Assembly: GCA_023390705.1 (NCBI GenBank)
Contig: JAEWCI010000542.1
Span: 1 to 6,644 of the forward strand
Length of the DNA stretch: 6,644 nucleotides
Reading direction: 5' to 3'
Source of the DNA: Pseudomonadota bacterium
Lineage (GTDB): Bacteria; Pseudomonadota; Alphaproteobacteria; Acetobacterales; Acetobacteraceae
Shown piece after piece: positions 1 through 6,369 of the stretch. The notes beneath the pieces were generated by a model, which saw only the letters and a program-made list of their open reading frames with translations, was not told the origin of the DNA and did no database searches. Numbering within the stretch: position 1 is the first letter of the stretch; each line of letters opens with the position of its first letter. A program made the translations under genes and the position numbers.

Positions 1-16
1 ATGTCACTCCCGGCGG

Positions 17-1114
17 ATGCGACCCACGCTGCATCCGCGCCTGGTCAACGGCAACGCCGGCGATCCGGCGCTGTATCTGGAGGCGCTGCACGCCCCAGGC
101 GCCATCCTGATCGACTGCGGCGACCTCTCCGCCATGGTGCCACGGCACCTGCTGCGCGTCGAAGCGCTGCTGGTCAGCCATACCCATATGGACCACTGGG
201 CCGGCTTCGACCGGCTGCTGCGCCTGCTGATCGGCCGGGAGAAGCGGCTGGAGCTGGTCGGGCCGCCCGGCTTCGCGCGGCAATTGCACCACCGGCTGCA
301 GAGCTACACCTGGAACCTGGTGGACCGCATTCCGGCGGTACTGGAACTCGCGGTGACCGAGGTGGTCCCCGGCGGCGAATGGCCGCGGCATCGCATGGTG
401 CTGCAGACCGGCTTCGCCCTGGAGAGCCTGCCGCCGAGTCCCGCCACGCCGGACGGCCTTGTCCTGACGCTCGGCCCGCTGCGGGTGCGCGCGGCGCTGC
501 TGGATCACGGCACGCCGGTGCTCGGCTTCACGGTGGAGGAGGCGGCGCATCTGAATGTCTGGCGGCAGCGGCTGGTGGCGCAGGGCCTGCCCACCGGGCC
601 ATGGCTGGCCACGCTGAAACGGGCGGTGCTGGAAGGCTGGCCGGACACGGCGGCCATCCCGGTCTTCGCCCGCCCCGGCGAGGCGGCCGGCGCGCCCAGC
701 ATGCCCTTCGGCGTGCTGCGCGGCGTGGTGGAGCGCACGCCGGGCCAGCGCATCTGCTGGCTGACCGACCTGGCCGACACGCCGGCCAACCGCGCCACCG
801 CCATAGCCCTGGCCCGCGGCGCCGACCTGCTGTTCATCGAGGCGCCCTTCGCCGCCGTGGACGCCGCCCATGCCGCAGAGCGCCGCCACCTGACCACCAT
901 CGCCGCCGGCGAGATCGCCCGCGCCGCCGGGGTGCGCCGGGTGGAACCCTTCCACCGCTCGCCACGGGTGGCGCTGACCGAGGAAGCCTGGCTGGCCGAG
1001 GTGGCCTCGGCCTTCGGCAGGTCGCTGGATGGCTCGGCCGGACCGGCGGACGGTCCGGTGCAGGGCGGGGGCAGCGCGCCCTTCGAGGTGGACCGGGAAG
1101 GGAACGGCGCATAG
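17..1114 (+). CDS. RNase Z-like metallo-beta-lactamase-fold hydrolase
   Basis: A 365-residue cytoplasmic protein with the metal-binding plan of the RNase Z branch of the metallo-beta-lactamase fold. The main zinc motif is SHTHMDHW at residues 54-61 (H55, H57, D59, H60). Further likely ligands are H164 in DHGTPVLGF, D251 in WLTDLADT and H313 in FHRSPR. The segment E275-APF matches the EATF motif of tRNase Z, and H291-LTT followed by IARAAGVRR matches the HST-AA-A-AGV block before the final histidine. RNase Z trims the 3' end of tRNA precursors, but the characteristic exosite arm is not recognisable here, so the substrate is unknown and a small-molecule hydrolase is equally possible. The start at 17 gives MRPTLHPRLVN, which I recall as the usual beginning of this subfamily; the frame stays open to the window edge, so an earlier start cannot be excluded. 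Residues 335-365 are a Gly/Pro-rich tail with no recognisable fold. Confidence 0.87.
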   Translation: MRPTLHPRLVNGNAGDPALYLEALHAPGAILIDCGDLSAMVPRHLLRVEALLVSHTHMDHWAGFDRLLRLLIGREKRLELVGPPGFARQLHHRLQSYTWNLVDRIPAVLELAVTEVVPGGEWPRHRMVLQTGFALESLPPSPATPDGLVLTLGPLRVRAALLDHGTPVLGFTVEEAAHLNVWRQRLVAQGLPTGPWLATLKRAVLEGWPDTAAIPVFARPGEAAGAPSMPFGVLRGVVERTPGQRICWLTDLADTPANRATAIALARGADLLFIEAPFAAVDAAHAAERRHLTTIAAGEIARAAGVRRVEPFHRSPRVALTEEAWLAEVASAFGRSLDGSAGPADGPVQGGGSAPFEVDREGNGA

Positions 1115-1213
1115 CCTTCCCGCCATGTCCCCTCCGCCTGTCCCGAATCCCGCCGCATGACCGGCCCCGATGACCGGAGGGCCGCCGGGCCCGAAGGTCT
1201 GAATCGGTGCCGC

Positions 1214-2434
1214 ATGAATACAAACCGCGCCGGCGGGCTTACGGCCGCGCTGATCGCCACCACCACGGCGCAGGCGCTCACCACCTTCACCGTCTTCCTG
1301 CTGCCGGTGCTGGCGCCGCTCGCGGCGCGCGACCTCGGCGTGGCGCCGCATTGGGTGGGCTACCAGGTGGCGCTGACCTATGTGGCGGCCAGCACCACCT
1401 CGGCGCTCTCGCCCGCCGCGCTCAGGCGCTGGGGGCCGGCGCGCTGCACCCAGGTGGCGCTGGCCGGTGCCGCCTTCGCCTGCTTCGCCGTGGTCCTGCT
1501 CGGCCTGGCCGGGGCGGTGCTGGGGGCGCTGGCCACCGGGCTGGGCTACGGGCTCACCAACCCCGCCGCTTCCCAGGTGCTGGCACGGCTGGCGCCGGCG
1601 GAACGGCGCAACATGGTCTTCGCGGTGAAGCAGACCGGCGTGCCGATAGGCGGCGCCGCGGCCGGGCTGCTGCTGCCCTCGCTTGCGCTCGCCATCGGCT
1701 GGCGCGGCGCGGCGCTGGCGGCGGGGGGTGTCCTCCTGCTGGCGGCGCTGGGCTGCGGGGTCTTCCGCCGCCACTGGGACGATGAGCGGGAGCCCGGCCT
1801 GCCCCTGCGCGCCGGCACCGGCGGCGGCTTCCGGGCGCTGCGCGAACAGCCGGGCCTTGCCGGGCTGGCGATGATCGGCGCGCTCTATGCCGGTTTCCAA
1901 CTGGCGCTCGGCACCTATGCGGTGACCATGCTGGTGGAGGAATTCCGCTGGAGCCCGGTGGCCGCGGGCGCCGCCGCGGCGGCCGTACAGGCGGTGGGGG
2001 CGGCCGGACGCATCGCCTGGGGCGTGGTGGCGGACCGCTGGCACGGCATGGCGACGCTGGGGCTGATCGGGCTGGTCACCGCGCTGGCCGGGCTGGTGCT
2101 GCCGCTGGCGCATGGCTGGCCGGAGGCGGCAGTGACCCTGCTGCTCTGCGCCCTGGGCGGCAGCGCGGCGGCCTGGAACGGCGTGCTGATGGCGGAATCC
2201 GCGCGGCTGGCGGCGCCGGGGAGGGTGGCGGATGCCGCCGGCGGCGTGCTGGCCATCTGCTTCGCCGGGGTGGTGGTGGGGCCCGTCGTCTTCGCCCTGG
2301 TGGTCGCCTTCATCGGCACCTATGCGACGGCCTTCGCCGCCCTGGCCCTGTTGCCGGTGGCCGGCGCCGTCATTGCCTGGCGCACGCTGGGCGCGGAGCG
2401 GCGGCGCTTGCTTTCCGCACCGCTTCGGGGTTGA
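1214..2434 (+). CDS. MFS transporter, 12 transmembrane helices
   Basis: An inner-membrane secondary transporter of the major facilitator superfamily, 406 residues from the chosen start. Twelve hydrophobic helices can be drawn at about residues 10-32, 46-68, 79-97, 98-118, 137-160, 163-184, 214-238, 247-270, 279-298, 303-324, 341-366 and 368-389. A charged cytoplasmic loop (about 185-213, RRHWDDERE onward) separates the two six-helix halves. GRIAWGVVADRW at 265-276 is the second-half copy of MFS motif A, and KQTGVPIGGAAAG at 139-151 is a typical helix-5 glycine-rich stretch. The substrate cannot be read from the sequence. The start is uncertain: an in-frame ATG at 1157 would add 19 polar residues. 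I prefer 1214 because MNTNRAGG leads directly into helix 1, and a weak GAAGG lies at 1193-1197, though 16 bases away. The Hsp70 gene follows after 28 bases, so the two are probably co-transcribed. Confidence 0.88.
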   Translation: MNTNRAGGLTAALIATTTAQALTTFTVFLLPVLAPLAARDLGVAPHWVGYQVALTYVAASTTSALSPAALRRWGPARCTQVALAGAAFACFAVVLLGLAGAVLGALATGLGYGLTNPAASQVLARLAPAERRNMVFAVKQTGVPIGGAAAGLLLPSLALAIGWRGAALAAGGVLLLAALGCGVFRRHWDDEREPGLPLRAGTGGGFRALREQPGLAGLAMIGALYAGFQLALGTYAVTMLVEEFRWSPVAAGAAAAAVQAVGAAGRIAWGVVADRWHGMATLGLIGLVTALAGLVLPLAHGWPEAAVTLLLCALGGSAAAWNGVLMAESARLAAPGRVADAAGGVLAICFAGVVVGPVVFALVVAFIGTYATAFAALALLPVAGAVIAWRTLGAERRRLLSAPLRG

Positions 2435-2462
2435 AGCCACGCCCTTTTGCGCGGACCCCGGC

Positions 2463-3695
2463 ATGCGGCCTGTCATCGGCATCGATTTCGGCACCACCAA
2501 CAGCGTGCTCGCGGCGCGGCGCGGCGATGGCGGCGTGGTCGCGCTGCGCCATGCGGCCGGGGAGGTGTTCCGCTCCGTCCTCTGCTTCTGGGCGGCGCGC
2601 GACGGCGGCCTGCTGCATGCCGCGGGGCCGGCGGCCATCGAGGCCTATCTGGAGGACCCGCTGGCCTGCCGGCTCATCATGTCCATGAAGAGCTACCTGG
2701 CGCAGCGGAGCTTCCGCGAGACCCGCATCCTCAACCGCCCCTGGACGCTGGAGGGGCTGATCGGCCTGTTCCTGCGGGAGCTGCTGTCGCCCTTCGGCGC
2801 GGAATTGGCCGGGGCGAAGGTGGTGGTCGGCCGCCCGGTGGCCTTCGCCGGCGAGCACCCCGACGATGCGCTGGGCGAGGAACGGCTGCGCGCCGGCTTC
2901 GCCGCCGCCGGCCTGCCCGATCTGGAAGTGGCGCTGGAGCCCGCCGCCGCCGGCCATCGCTTCGCCCAGGGGCTGGAGCGGCCGGCGACCGTGCTGGTCG
3001 GCGATTTCGGCGGCGGCACCAGCGACTTCTCCGTGCTGCGCTTCGAGCCGGGCCCGCCCCGCCGGGTGACGCCGCTGGGCCATGCCGGCATCGGCATCGC
3101 CGGCGACGCCTTCGATTACCGCATCATCGACCATGTGGTCTCGCCGCTGCTCGGCAAGGGCGGTACCTACAGGGTGATGGGCAAGCCCCTGCCGATCCCG
3201 CCCGGCTGGTATTCCGGCTTCGCCCGCTGGCACCAGCTTTCCCTGCTGCGCGCACCGCGGGTGCTGCGCGACATCGCCGAGGTCGCCCGCACCGCCGAAG
3301 TGCCGGAGCGGCTGCACCACCTGGTCCGCCTGCTGGAGGACGAGGCCGGCTATGCGCTCTACCGCGCGGTTTCCTCAGCCAAGGTGGCGCTCTCCACGGC
3401 GGACAGCACCGTGCTGCGCTTCCGCGACCGCGATTTCGCCGTGGAGGCGGAGATCCGCCGCGCCGATTTCGAGGCCTGGATCGCCCTGGAACTCGCCCGC
3501 ATCGCCGCGGCGCTGGATGCCGCGCTGGCGGATGCCGGGCTGGCACCGGAGGCGGTGGACCATGTCTTCCTCACCGGCGGCACTTCCCTGGTGCCGGCGG
3601 TGCGGGCGCTGTTCGAGCAGCGCTTCGGCGCGGGGCGCATCCTCGGCGGCGGGGAATTCGTCTCCGTCGCCGAGGGTCTGGCGCTGATGGGGTAG
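2463..3695 (+). CDS. Hsp70-family protein, ATPase domain only (YegD-like)
   Basis: A 410-residue cytoplasmic actin/Hsp70-fold ATPase. Phosphate-1 loop: GIDFGTTNS at 6-14. K76 in SMKSYLAQRSF lines up with catalytic K70 of DnaK. E159-PAAAG matches the DnaK NEPTAA segment. Phosphate-2 loop: GDFGGGTSD at 180-188, with T186 matching DnaK T199. The connect-2 region is GIAGDAFDYRIIDHV at 211-225. The adenosine motif is LTGGTSLVPAV at 370-380. The ATPase core therefore looks complete, but the protein ends at the equivalent of the end of the DnaK nucleotide-binding domain (SVAEGLALMG), with no linker, peptide-binding domain or lid. A family-specific insertion lies at about 233-265 (PLPIPPGWYSGF and around). 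This matches the YegD-like group of putative chaperones, whose clients are not established. Longer readings of the frame back to 2232 overlap the MFS gene in another frame and lack homology, so the ATG at 2463 is used. No clear Shine-Dalgarno precedes it, which fits coupling to the MFS gene. Confidence 0.9.
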   Translation: MRPVIGIDFGTTNSVLAARRGDGGVVALRHAAGEVFRSVLCFWAARDGGLLHAAGPAAIEAYLEDPLACRLIMSMKSYLAQRSFRETRILNRPWTLEGLIGLFLRELLSPFGAELAGAKVVVGRPVAFAGEHPDDALGEERLRAGFAAAGLPDLEVALEPAAAGHRFAQGLERPATVLVGDFGGGTSDFSVLRFEPGPPRRVTPLGHAGIGIAGDAFDYRIIDHVVSPLLGKGGTYRVMGKPLPIPPGWYSGFARWHQLSLLRAPRVLRDIAEVARTAEVPERLHHLVRLLEDEAGYALYRAVSSAKVALSTADSTVLRFRDRDFAVEAEIRRADFEAWIALELARIAAALDAALADAGLAPEAVDHVFLTGGTSLVPAVRALFEQRFGAGRILGGGEFVSVAEGLALMG

Positions 3696-3701
3696 GGGGC
3701 G

Positions 3702-4706
3702 TTACGCCACCGCCTCCATCACCTTCTCCCAGGCCGGGTTCAGCAGCGCGGTGGCGGCGCCCAGCCGGGCGCGGGCCTCGTGATACTGTCGGCGGAAGCG
3801 CGCCACCAGCTCGGCCGTCGGCGGCACGTCCTGCACCGCGCCGATGCCCTGGCCGCTGCCCCAGATGTCCTTCCAGCGCCGCTTGTGGCTGGACTGGTAG
3901 CTCATCTGGGTGGGGTCGGCGCTTTGCAGGTTGTCCGGGTCCAGCCCGGCGCGGCGCAGGCTGGGCTTCAGGTAGTTGCCGTGCACGCCGGAGATGAGGT
4001 TGGTGTAGACGATGTCGGCGGCGCCGTGCTCGACGATCATCCGCTTGTGCTCTTCCGCCGCGCGGGCTTCCTCGGTGGCGATGAAGGCGCTGCCGATATA
4101 GGCGAAATCCGCCCCCATCGCCTGCGCCGCCAGGATGGAGCGGCCATTGGCGATGGCGCCCGAAAGCGCGATCGGGCCGTCGAACCAGGCGCGGGTTTCC
4201 TGCACGATGGCAAAGGGCGATTGCGCCCCGGCATGGCCGCCGGCGCCGGCCGCCACCAGCACCAGCCCGTCCGCGCCCTTGTCGATGGCGCTGTGGGCGA
4301 AGCGCTGGTTGATGACATCGTGCAGCACATGGCCGCCATAGCCGTGCACCGCCTGGTTCACCTCCGGCCGCGCGCCGAGCGAGGTGATGATGATGGGCAC
4401 CCGGCGCTGCACGCAGACGCCGAGGTCGTGTTCCAGCCTGTCGTTCGACTTGTGGACGATGAGGTTGATGGCATAGGGCGCCGCCGGCCGTTCCGGGTTG
4501 GCGCGGTCATGCGCCGCCAGCCTTTCCTCGATCTCGTGCAGCCATTCGTCCAGCACCTCGCCCGGCCTGGCGTTCAATGAGGGCATGGAGCCGATGATGC
4601 CGCTGGTGCATTGCGCCACGACCAGGTCGGGCACCGAGATGATGAACATCGGCGAGCCGATGGCCGGCAGGGAAAGCCGGCCCTTCAGCGAATCGAGCAG
4701 TGACAT
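3702..4706 (-). CDS. Nitronate monooxygenase-family FMN-dependent oxidoreductase
   Basis: A 334-residue TIM-barrel flavoprotein of the nitronate monooxygenase (former 2-nitropropane dioxygenase) family, which oxidises alkyl nitronates using FMN and oxygen. Some relatives are enoyl reductases or have unknown substrates. The N-terminal family segment is GSPMFIIS at 18-25, followed by TSGIIGSMPSLNARP at 34-48. The glycine-rich active-site segment GAGGHAG at 154-160 carries H158, the usual catalytic-histidine position. The FMN-phosphate-binding segments are SGAIANGRS at 182-190 and GADFAYIGSAFIAT at 198-211. Length is normal for the family. The start at 4706 has GGCGG at 4715-4719, 8 bases upstream. 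It lies 14 bases after the stop of the crotonase gene and shares its promoter. A partnership in breakdown of a nitro compound or an unsaturated acyl-CoA is plausible, but the exact substrate is not visible. It converges on the Hsp70 gene. Confidence 0.92.
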   Translation of the reverse strand: MSLLDSLKGRLSLPAIGSPMFIISVPDLVVAQCTSGIIGSMPSLNARPGEVLDEWLHEIEERLAAHDRANPERPAAPYAINLIVHKSNDRLEHDLGVCVQRRVPIIITSLGARPEVNQAVHGYGGHVLHDVINQRFAHSAIDKGADGLVLVAAGAGGHAGAQSPFAIVQETRAWFDGPIALSGAIANGRSILAAQAMGADFAYIGSAFIATEEARAAEEHKRMIVEHGAADIVYTNLISGVHGNYLKPSLRRAGLDPDNLQSADPTQMSYQSSHKRRWKDIWGSGQGIGAVQDVPPTAELVARFRRQYHEARARLGAATALLNPAWEKVMEAVA

Positions 4707-4720
4707 GGTGGTTTCCGCCT

Positions 4721-5470
4721 TCAGGATTTCGGCTTCAGCACGCCGCCGAGGATGGCCTGGGTTTCCGGCGAGGCAAGCTGGGCGCGGAACAGCTCGATCT
4801 CCGCCTGCATGCGTTCCATCAGCGCCGGGCTGTTCTGCAGCAGCAGCCCCTTGGTCAGCCGCAGCGAGGCCGGGGGCTTCGCGGCCAGGCGCTTCGCCAC
4901 GCCCATCGCCTCCGCCTCAAGCTCCGCCGGGGCGCAGACGCGGTTCACCAGGCCGATCTCCCGCGCCGTCTCGGCGCCGAAGAAATCGCCGAGCAGCAGC
5001 AGCTCCGCCGCCTTGTGCCGGCCGGCCAGCATCGGCACCAGCAGGGATGCGCCGAGTTCCGGCACCAGGTTGAGGTCCACGATGGGCATGCGGAAGCGCG
5101 CCGCGGTGCTGGCGAAGACAAGGTCGCAATGCAGCAGCATGGTGGTGCCGATGCCCACCGCCAGCCCGCCCACCGCGGCCACCACCGGCTGCGGATTGGG
5201 GGCCAGGGTGATGTAGTGGTCCGGCGTCCGCGGCTTTTCCTGCACGCCGGTGCCGCGGCGCTGGAAATCGCCGATGTCGTTGCCGGCGGTGAAGCAATCC
5301 GCGGTGCCGGTGATGAGCAGGCAGCGGATGCCGTCATCCGTCTTGCCGCGTTCCAGCGCCCCGGCGAAGGCCGCGTACATGTCGCGGGTCAGGGCGTTCT
5401 TCTTCTCCGGCCGGTTGAACTGGATGCGCAGGACGCCATCCGCCACCGTAATCAGCATGTTTTCCGACAT
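4721..5470 (-). CDS. Crotonase-fold enoyl-CoA hydratase/isomerase family protein
   Basis: A 249-residue cytoplasmic crotonase-superfamily enzyme acting on acyl-CoA. The N-terminal strand and substrate loop are VLRIQFNRPEKKNALT at 13-28. The first oxyanion-hole segment is CFTAGNDIGDF at 59-69. The second segment is AVGGLAVGIGTTMLLHCD at 99-116, and FRMPIVDLNLVPELGAS runs from 126 to 142. By alignment with mitochondrial enoyl-CoA hydratase, the two catalytic glutamates (E144 and E164 of the rat enzyme) are replaced by T110 and I130. E138 in LVPELGA sits where delta3-delta2-enoyl-CoA isomerases of the Eci1/PECI type carry their base, so isomerase activity is more likely than hydration. The start at 5470 is supported by a strong ribosome binding site (GGGAGAGGA) and by the promoter 30-60 bases upstream; the frame is open back to 5839, but that extension has no homology. 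First gene of an operon with the nitronate monooxygenase gene. Confidence 0.92.
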   Translation of the reverse strand: MSENMLITVADGVLRIQFNRPEKKNALTRDMYAAFAGALERGKTDDGIRCLLITGTADCFTAGNDIGDFQRRGTGVQEKPRTPDHYITLAPNPQPVVAAVGGLAVGIGTTMLLHCDLVFASTAARFRMPIVDLNLVPELGASLLVPMLAGRHKAAELLLLGDFFGAETAREIGLVNRVCAPAELEAEAMGVAKRLAAKPPASLRLTKGLLLQNSPALMERMQAEIELFRAQLASPETQAILGGVLKPKS

Positions 5471-5474
5471 CGCT

Positions 5475-5483
5475 TCCTCTCCC
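5475..5483 (-). promoter_or_regulatory. Ribosome binding site of the crotonase gene
   Basis: On the minus strand GGGAGAGGA ends 4 bases before the ATG at 5470; its GGGAGA part is 7 bases away. It fixes the start of the crotonase gene and rules against the long upstream extension of the frame. Confidence 0.8.
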
Positions 5484-5501
5484 ATCGCCCGCGGAAGCGG
5501 C

Positions 5502-5530
5502 ATAGCACGCAGGCGGGGGCAGCGCGTCAA
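5502..5530 (-). promoter_or_regulatory. Sigma-70-type promoter of the crotonase/nitronate monooxygenase operon
   Basis: On the minus strand the -35 box TTGACG (5525-5530) and the -10 box TGCTAT (5502-5507) are separated by exactly 17 bases. This fits the housekeeping promoter pattern of alphaproteobacteria (TTGAC plus CTAT-like -10). The predicted transcription start falls near 5495, giving a short leader of about 25 bases that holds the ribosome binding site. The spacer is very GC-rich. The boxes were found by eye; no expression data support them. Confidence 0.72.
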
Positions 5531-5541
5531 GCGCCCCCGCC
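5512..5541. repeat. Perfect 9-bp inverted repeat enclosing the -35 box, possible operator
   Basis: GGCGGGGGC at 5512-5520 and its exact complement GCCCCCGCC at 5533-5541 are separated by 12 bases. The -35 box (5525-5530) lies in the gap and the left arm lies in the promoter spacer. A dimeric regulator binding both arms would block or touch RNA polymerase. The arms are pure G/C, so chance is a real alternative in DNA of this composition, and no regulator gene is present nearby. Confidence 0.35.
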
Positions 5542-5702
5542 GTCTTCGGGGAGAGGGAACGGCTGGCCTGGCCCTGCCGGCCGCTTCCGGCGCCGGAGCG
5601 ACTTCACCGTGCCTGTGCACGGCGGAACCGCCCTGGTCCCTGTTTTTGGCGCATTTTCCACGCCGGACCCTGCACAGTTCGGCTGAAAGCGCGCCAGGTG
5701 GC

Positions 5703-6257
5703 TCAGGCGGCGGCAGGCCGCAGGCGGGCAAGCAGGGAGCGCAGGAGCGCCTCGGCTTCCGTCCGGCGCGCCCAGAGGATGAAGGCGGCCATCGCCCAGG
5801 TGAAGCAGGCTTCCTTGAACAGCATGCCGCCATCGCCATAGGGATCTATGCCGATCGGGCCGATGGTGTGGAAGAAGATCGCCCCGCTCATCAGCCCGAA
5901 GGCCAGGAAGGCGCCCAGCAACTGGCTGCGCGGGATCAGCACCAGCACCGATGCGACGATCTCCAGTATCGCGACGCCAAGGCGGATCGGCTTCTCATGT
6001 GCCGGGATGCCGAACCAATTGGCCAGGGGCTGGAAGACGCCGTCCACCGAGCCTTCATTGCCGGTCAGCTTGAACTGCTCGTACCACAGCAGCTCATAGG
6101 CGATCCACAGCGCCGCCAGCCCGGCGGCGAGGCGCAGCGCACGCTCGCCGGGCGAAAGCCCCGTGCCATCCCGGATCTGCTGGCGCCAGAGCAGTTCGCC
6201 GCCGAGATAGGCGGCTGCTGCGAAGGGCATCAAGGCGATCAGCGTCTCCACGGTCAT
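5703..6257 (-). CDS. Small integral membrane protein, DoxX-like
   Basis: A 184-residue protein with about five hydrophobic helices, near residues 3-22, 40-58, 91-109, 112-129 and 146-163. Between helices 2 and 3 is a conserved-looking loop with YEQFKLTGNEGSVDGVF (59-75) and LANWFGIPAHEKP (78-90). A second polar loop, IGIDPYGDGGMLFKEA (135-150), precedes the last helix. The F-K-x-T-G pattern, the G-x-x-E motif in helix 3 (GVAILE, 94-99) and the helix layout resemble DoxX-type membrane proteins, a group of mostly unknown role sometimes linked to quinone or thiosulfate oxidation or stress. The match is from pattern memory, so the family name is tentative. The N-terminus looks like a membrane anchor rather than a cleaved signal. 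GGGAGG lies 7 bases before the ATG. The gene has 232 bases to the next gene on the same strand and appears to be a separate unit. Confidence 0.72.
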   Translation of the reverse strand: MTVETLIALMPFAAAAYLGGELLWRQQIRDGTGLSPGERALRLAAGLAALWIAYELLWYEQFKLTGNEGSVDGVFQPLANWFGIPAHEKPIRLGVAILEIVASVLVLIPRSQLLGAFLAFGLMSGAIFFHTIGPIGIDPYGDGGMLFKEACFTWAMAAFILWARRTEAEALLRSLLARLRPAAA

Positions 6258-6264
6258 GTCTTCG

Positions 6265-6270
6265 CCTCCC
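6265..6270 (-). promoter_or_regulatory. Ribosome binding site of the DoxX-like gene
   Basis: GGGAGG on the minus strand, with 7 bases to the ATG at 6257. This is one of the two strongest Shine-Dalgarno matches in the window and supports the chosen start. Confidence 0.8.
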
Positions 6271-6272
6271 TC

Positions 6273-6301
6273 GGCCTGGCGGGTCGGCCCGCCGGCCTTT
6301 T
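6273..6301 (+). terminator. Terminator-like hairpin next to the DoxX-like gene's ribosome binding site
   Basis: On the plus strand GGCC, one bulged T, and GGCGGG pair with CCCGCC and GGCC across a TCGG loop. This gives a 10-bp stem with one bulge, followed by TTTT at 6298-6301, the shape of an intrinsic terminator reading rightward. No plus-strand gene ends here, so it may instead act on the minus strand as a leader hairpin 2 bases upstream of the ribosome binding site of the DoxX-like gene. It may also block antisense transcription or be coincidental in GC-rich DNA. Confidence 0.4.
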
Positions 6302-6369
6302 CGCTGGAGATTTCGCTGGCCCAGGGGCGAGGTTACCGGGGGCTTCGGCCGGCGCACCGGCGGATTGAC

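Noticed and set aside
1..1173. 390-codon plus-strand frame overlapping the metallo-hydrolase gene
   Set aside because: Composition is an Arg/Gly/Ala-rich shadow without domains, while the frame starting at 17 carries a full set of metal-ligand motifs.
1179..1192. GGGCC-GCCG-GGCCC hairpin before the MFS gene as a terminator
   Set aside because: Only 5 bp with no T-run; common by chance at this GC content.
2370..3320. 316-codon antisense frame over the Hsp70 gene
   Set aside because: No recognisable motifs; long antisense frames are expected in very GC-rich DNA opposite a real gene.
2447..3997. 516-codon plus-strand frame spanning the Hsp70 gene and the end of the flavoprotein gene
   Set aside because: Low-complexity Arg/Ala/Gly/Pro translation that crosses two well-supported genes on opposite strands.
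3780..4580. 266-codon frame antisense to the flavoprotein gene
   Set aside because: Shadow frame; the opposite strand has clear nitronate monooxygenase motifs and a ribosome binding site.
5624..5647. Imperfect GGAACC/GGTCCC stem followed by TGTTTTT as a plus-strand terminator
   Set aside because: The stem is six positions with a mismatch, and no plus-strand gene lies upstream to be terminated.
4700..5686. 328-codon frame antisense to the crotonase gene
   Set aside because: Shadow frame with no domain; His/Arg/Gln-rich composition typical of the reverse of a real gene.
5471..5839. N-terminal extension of the crotonase frame
   Set aside because: The extra residues are low-complexity, cover the promoter and overlap the end of the DoxX-like gene; the ribosome binding site supports 5470.
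5250..6368. 372-codon plus-strand frame across the intergenic region and the DoxX-like gene
   Set aside because: No homology visible, and it crosses a promoter and two minus-strand genes.
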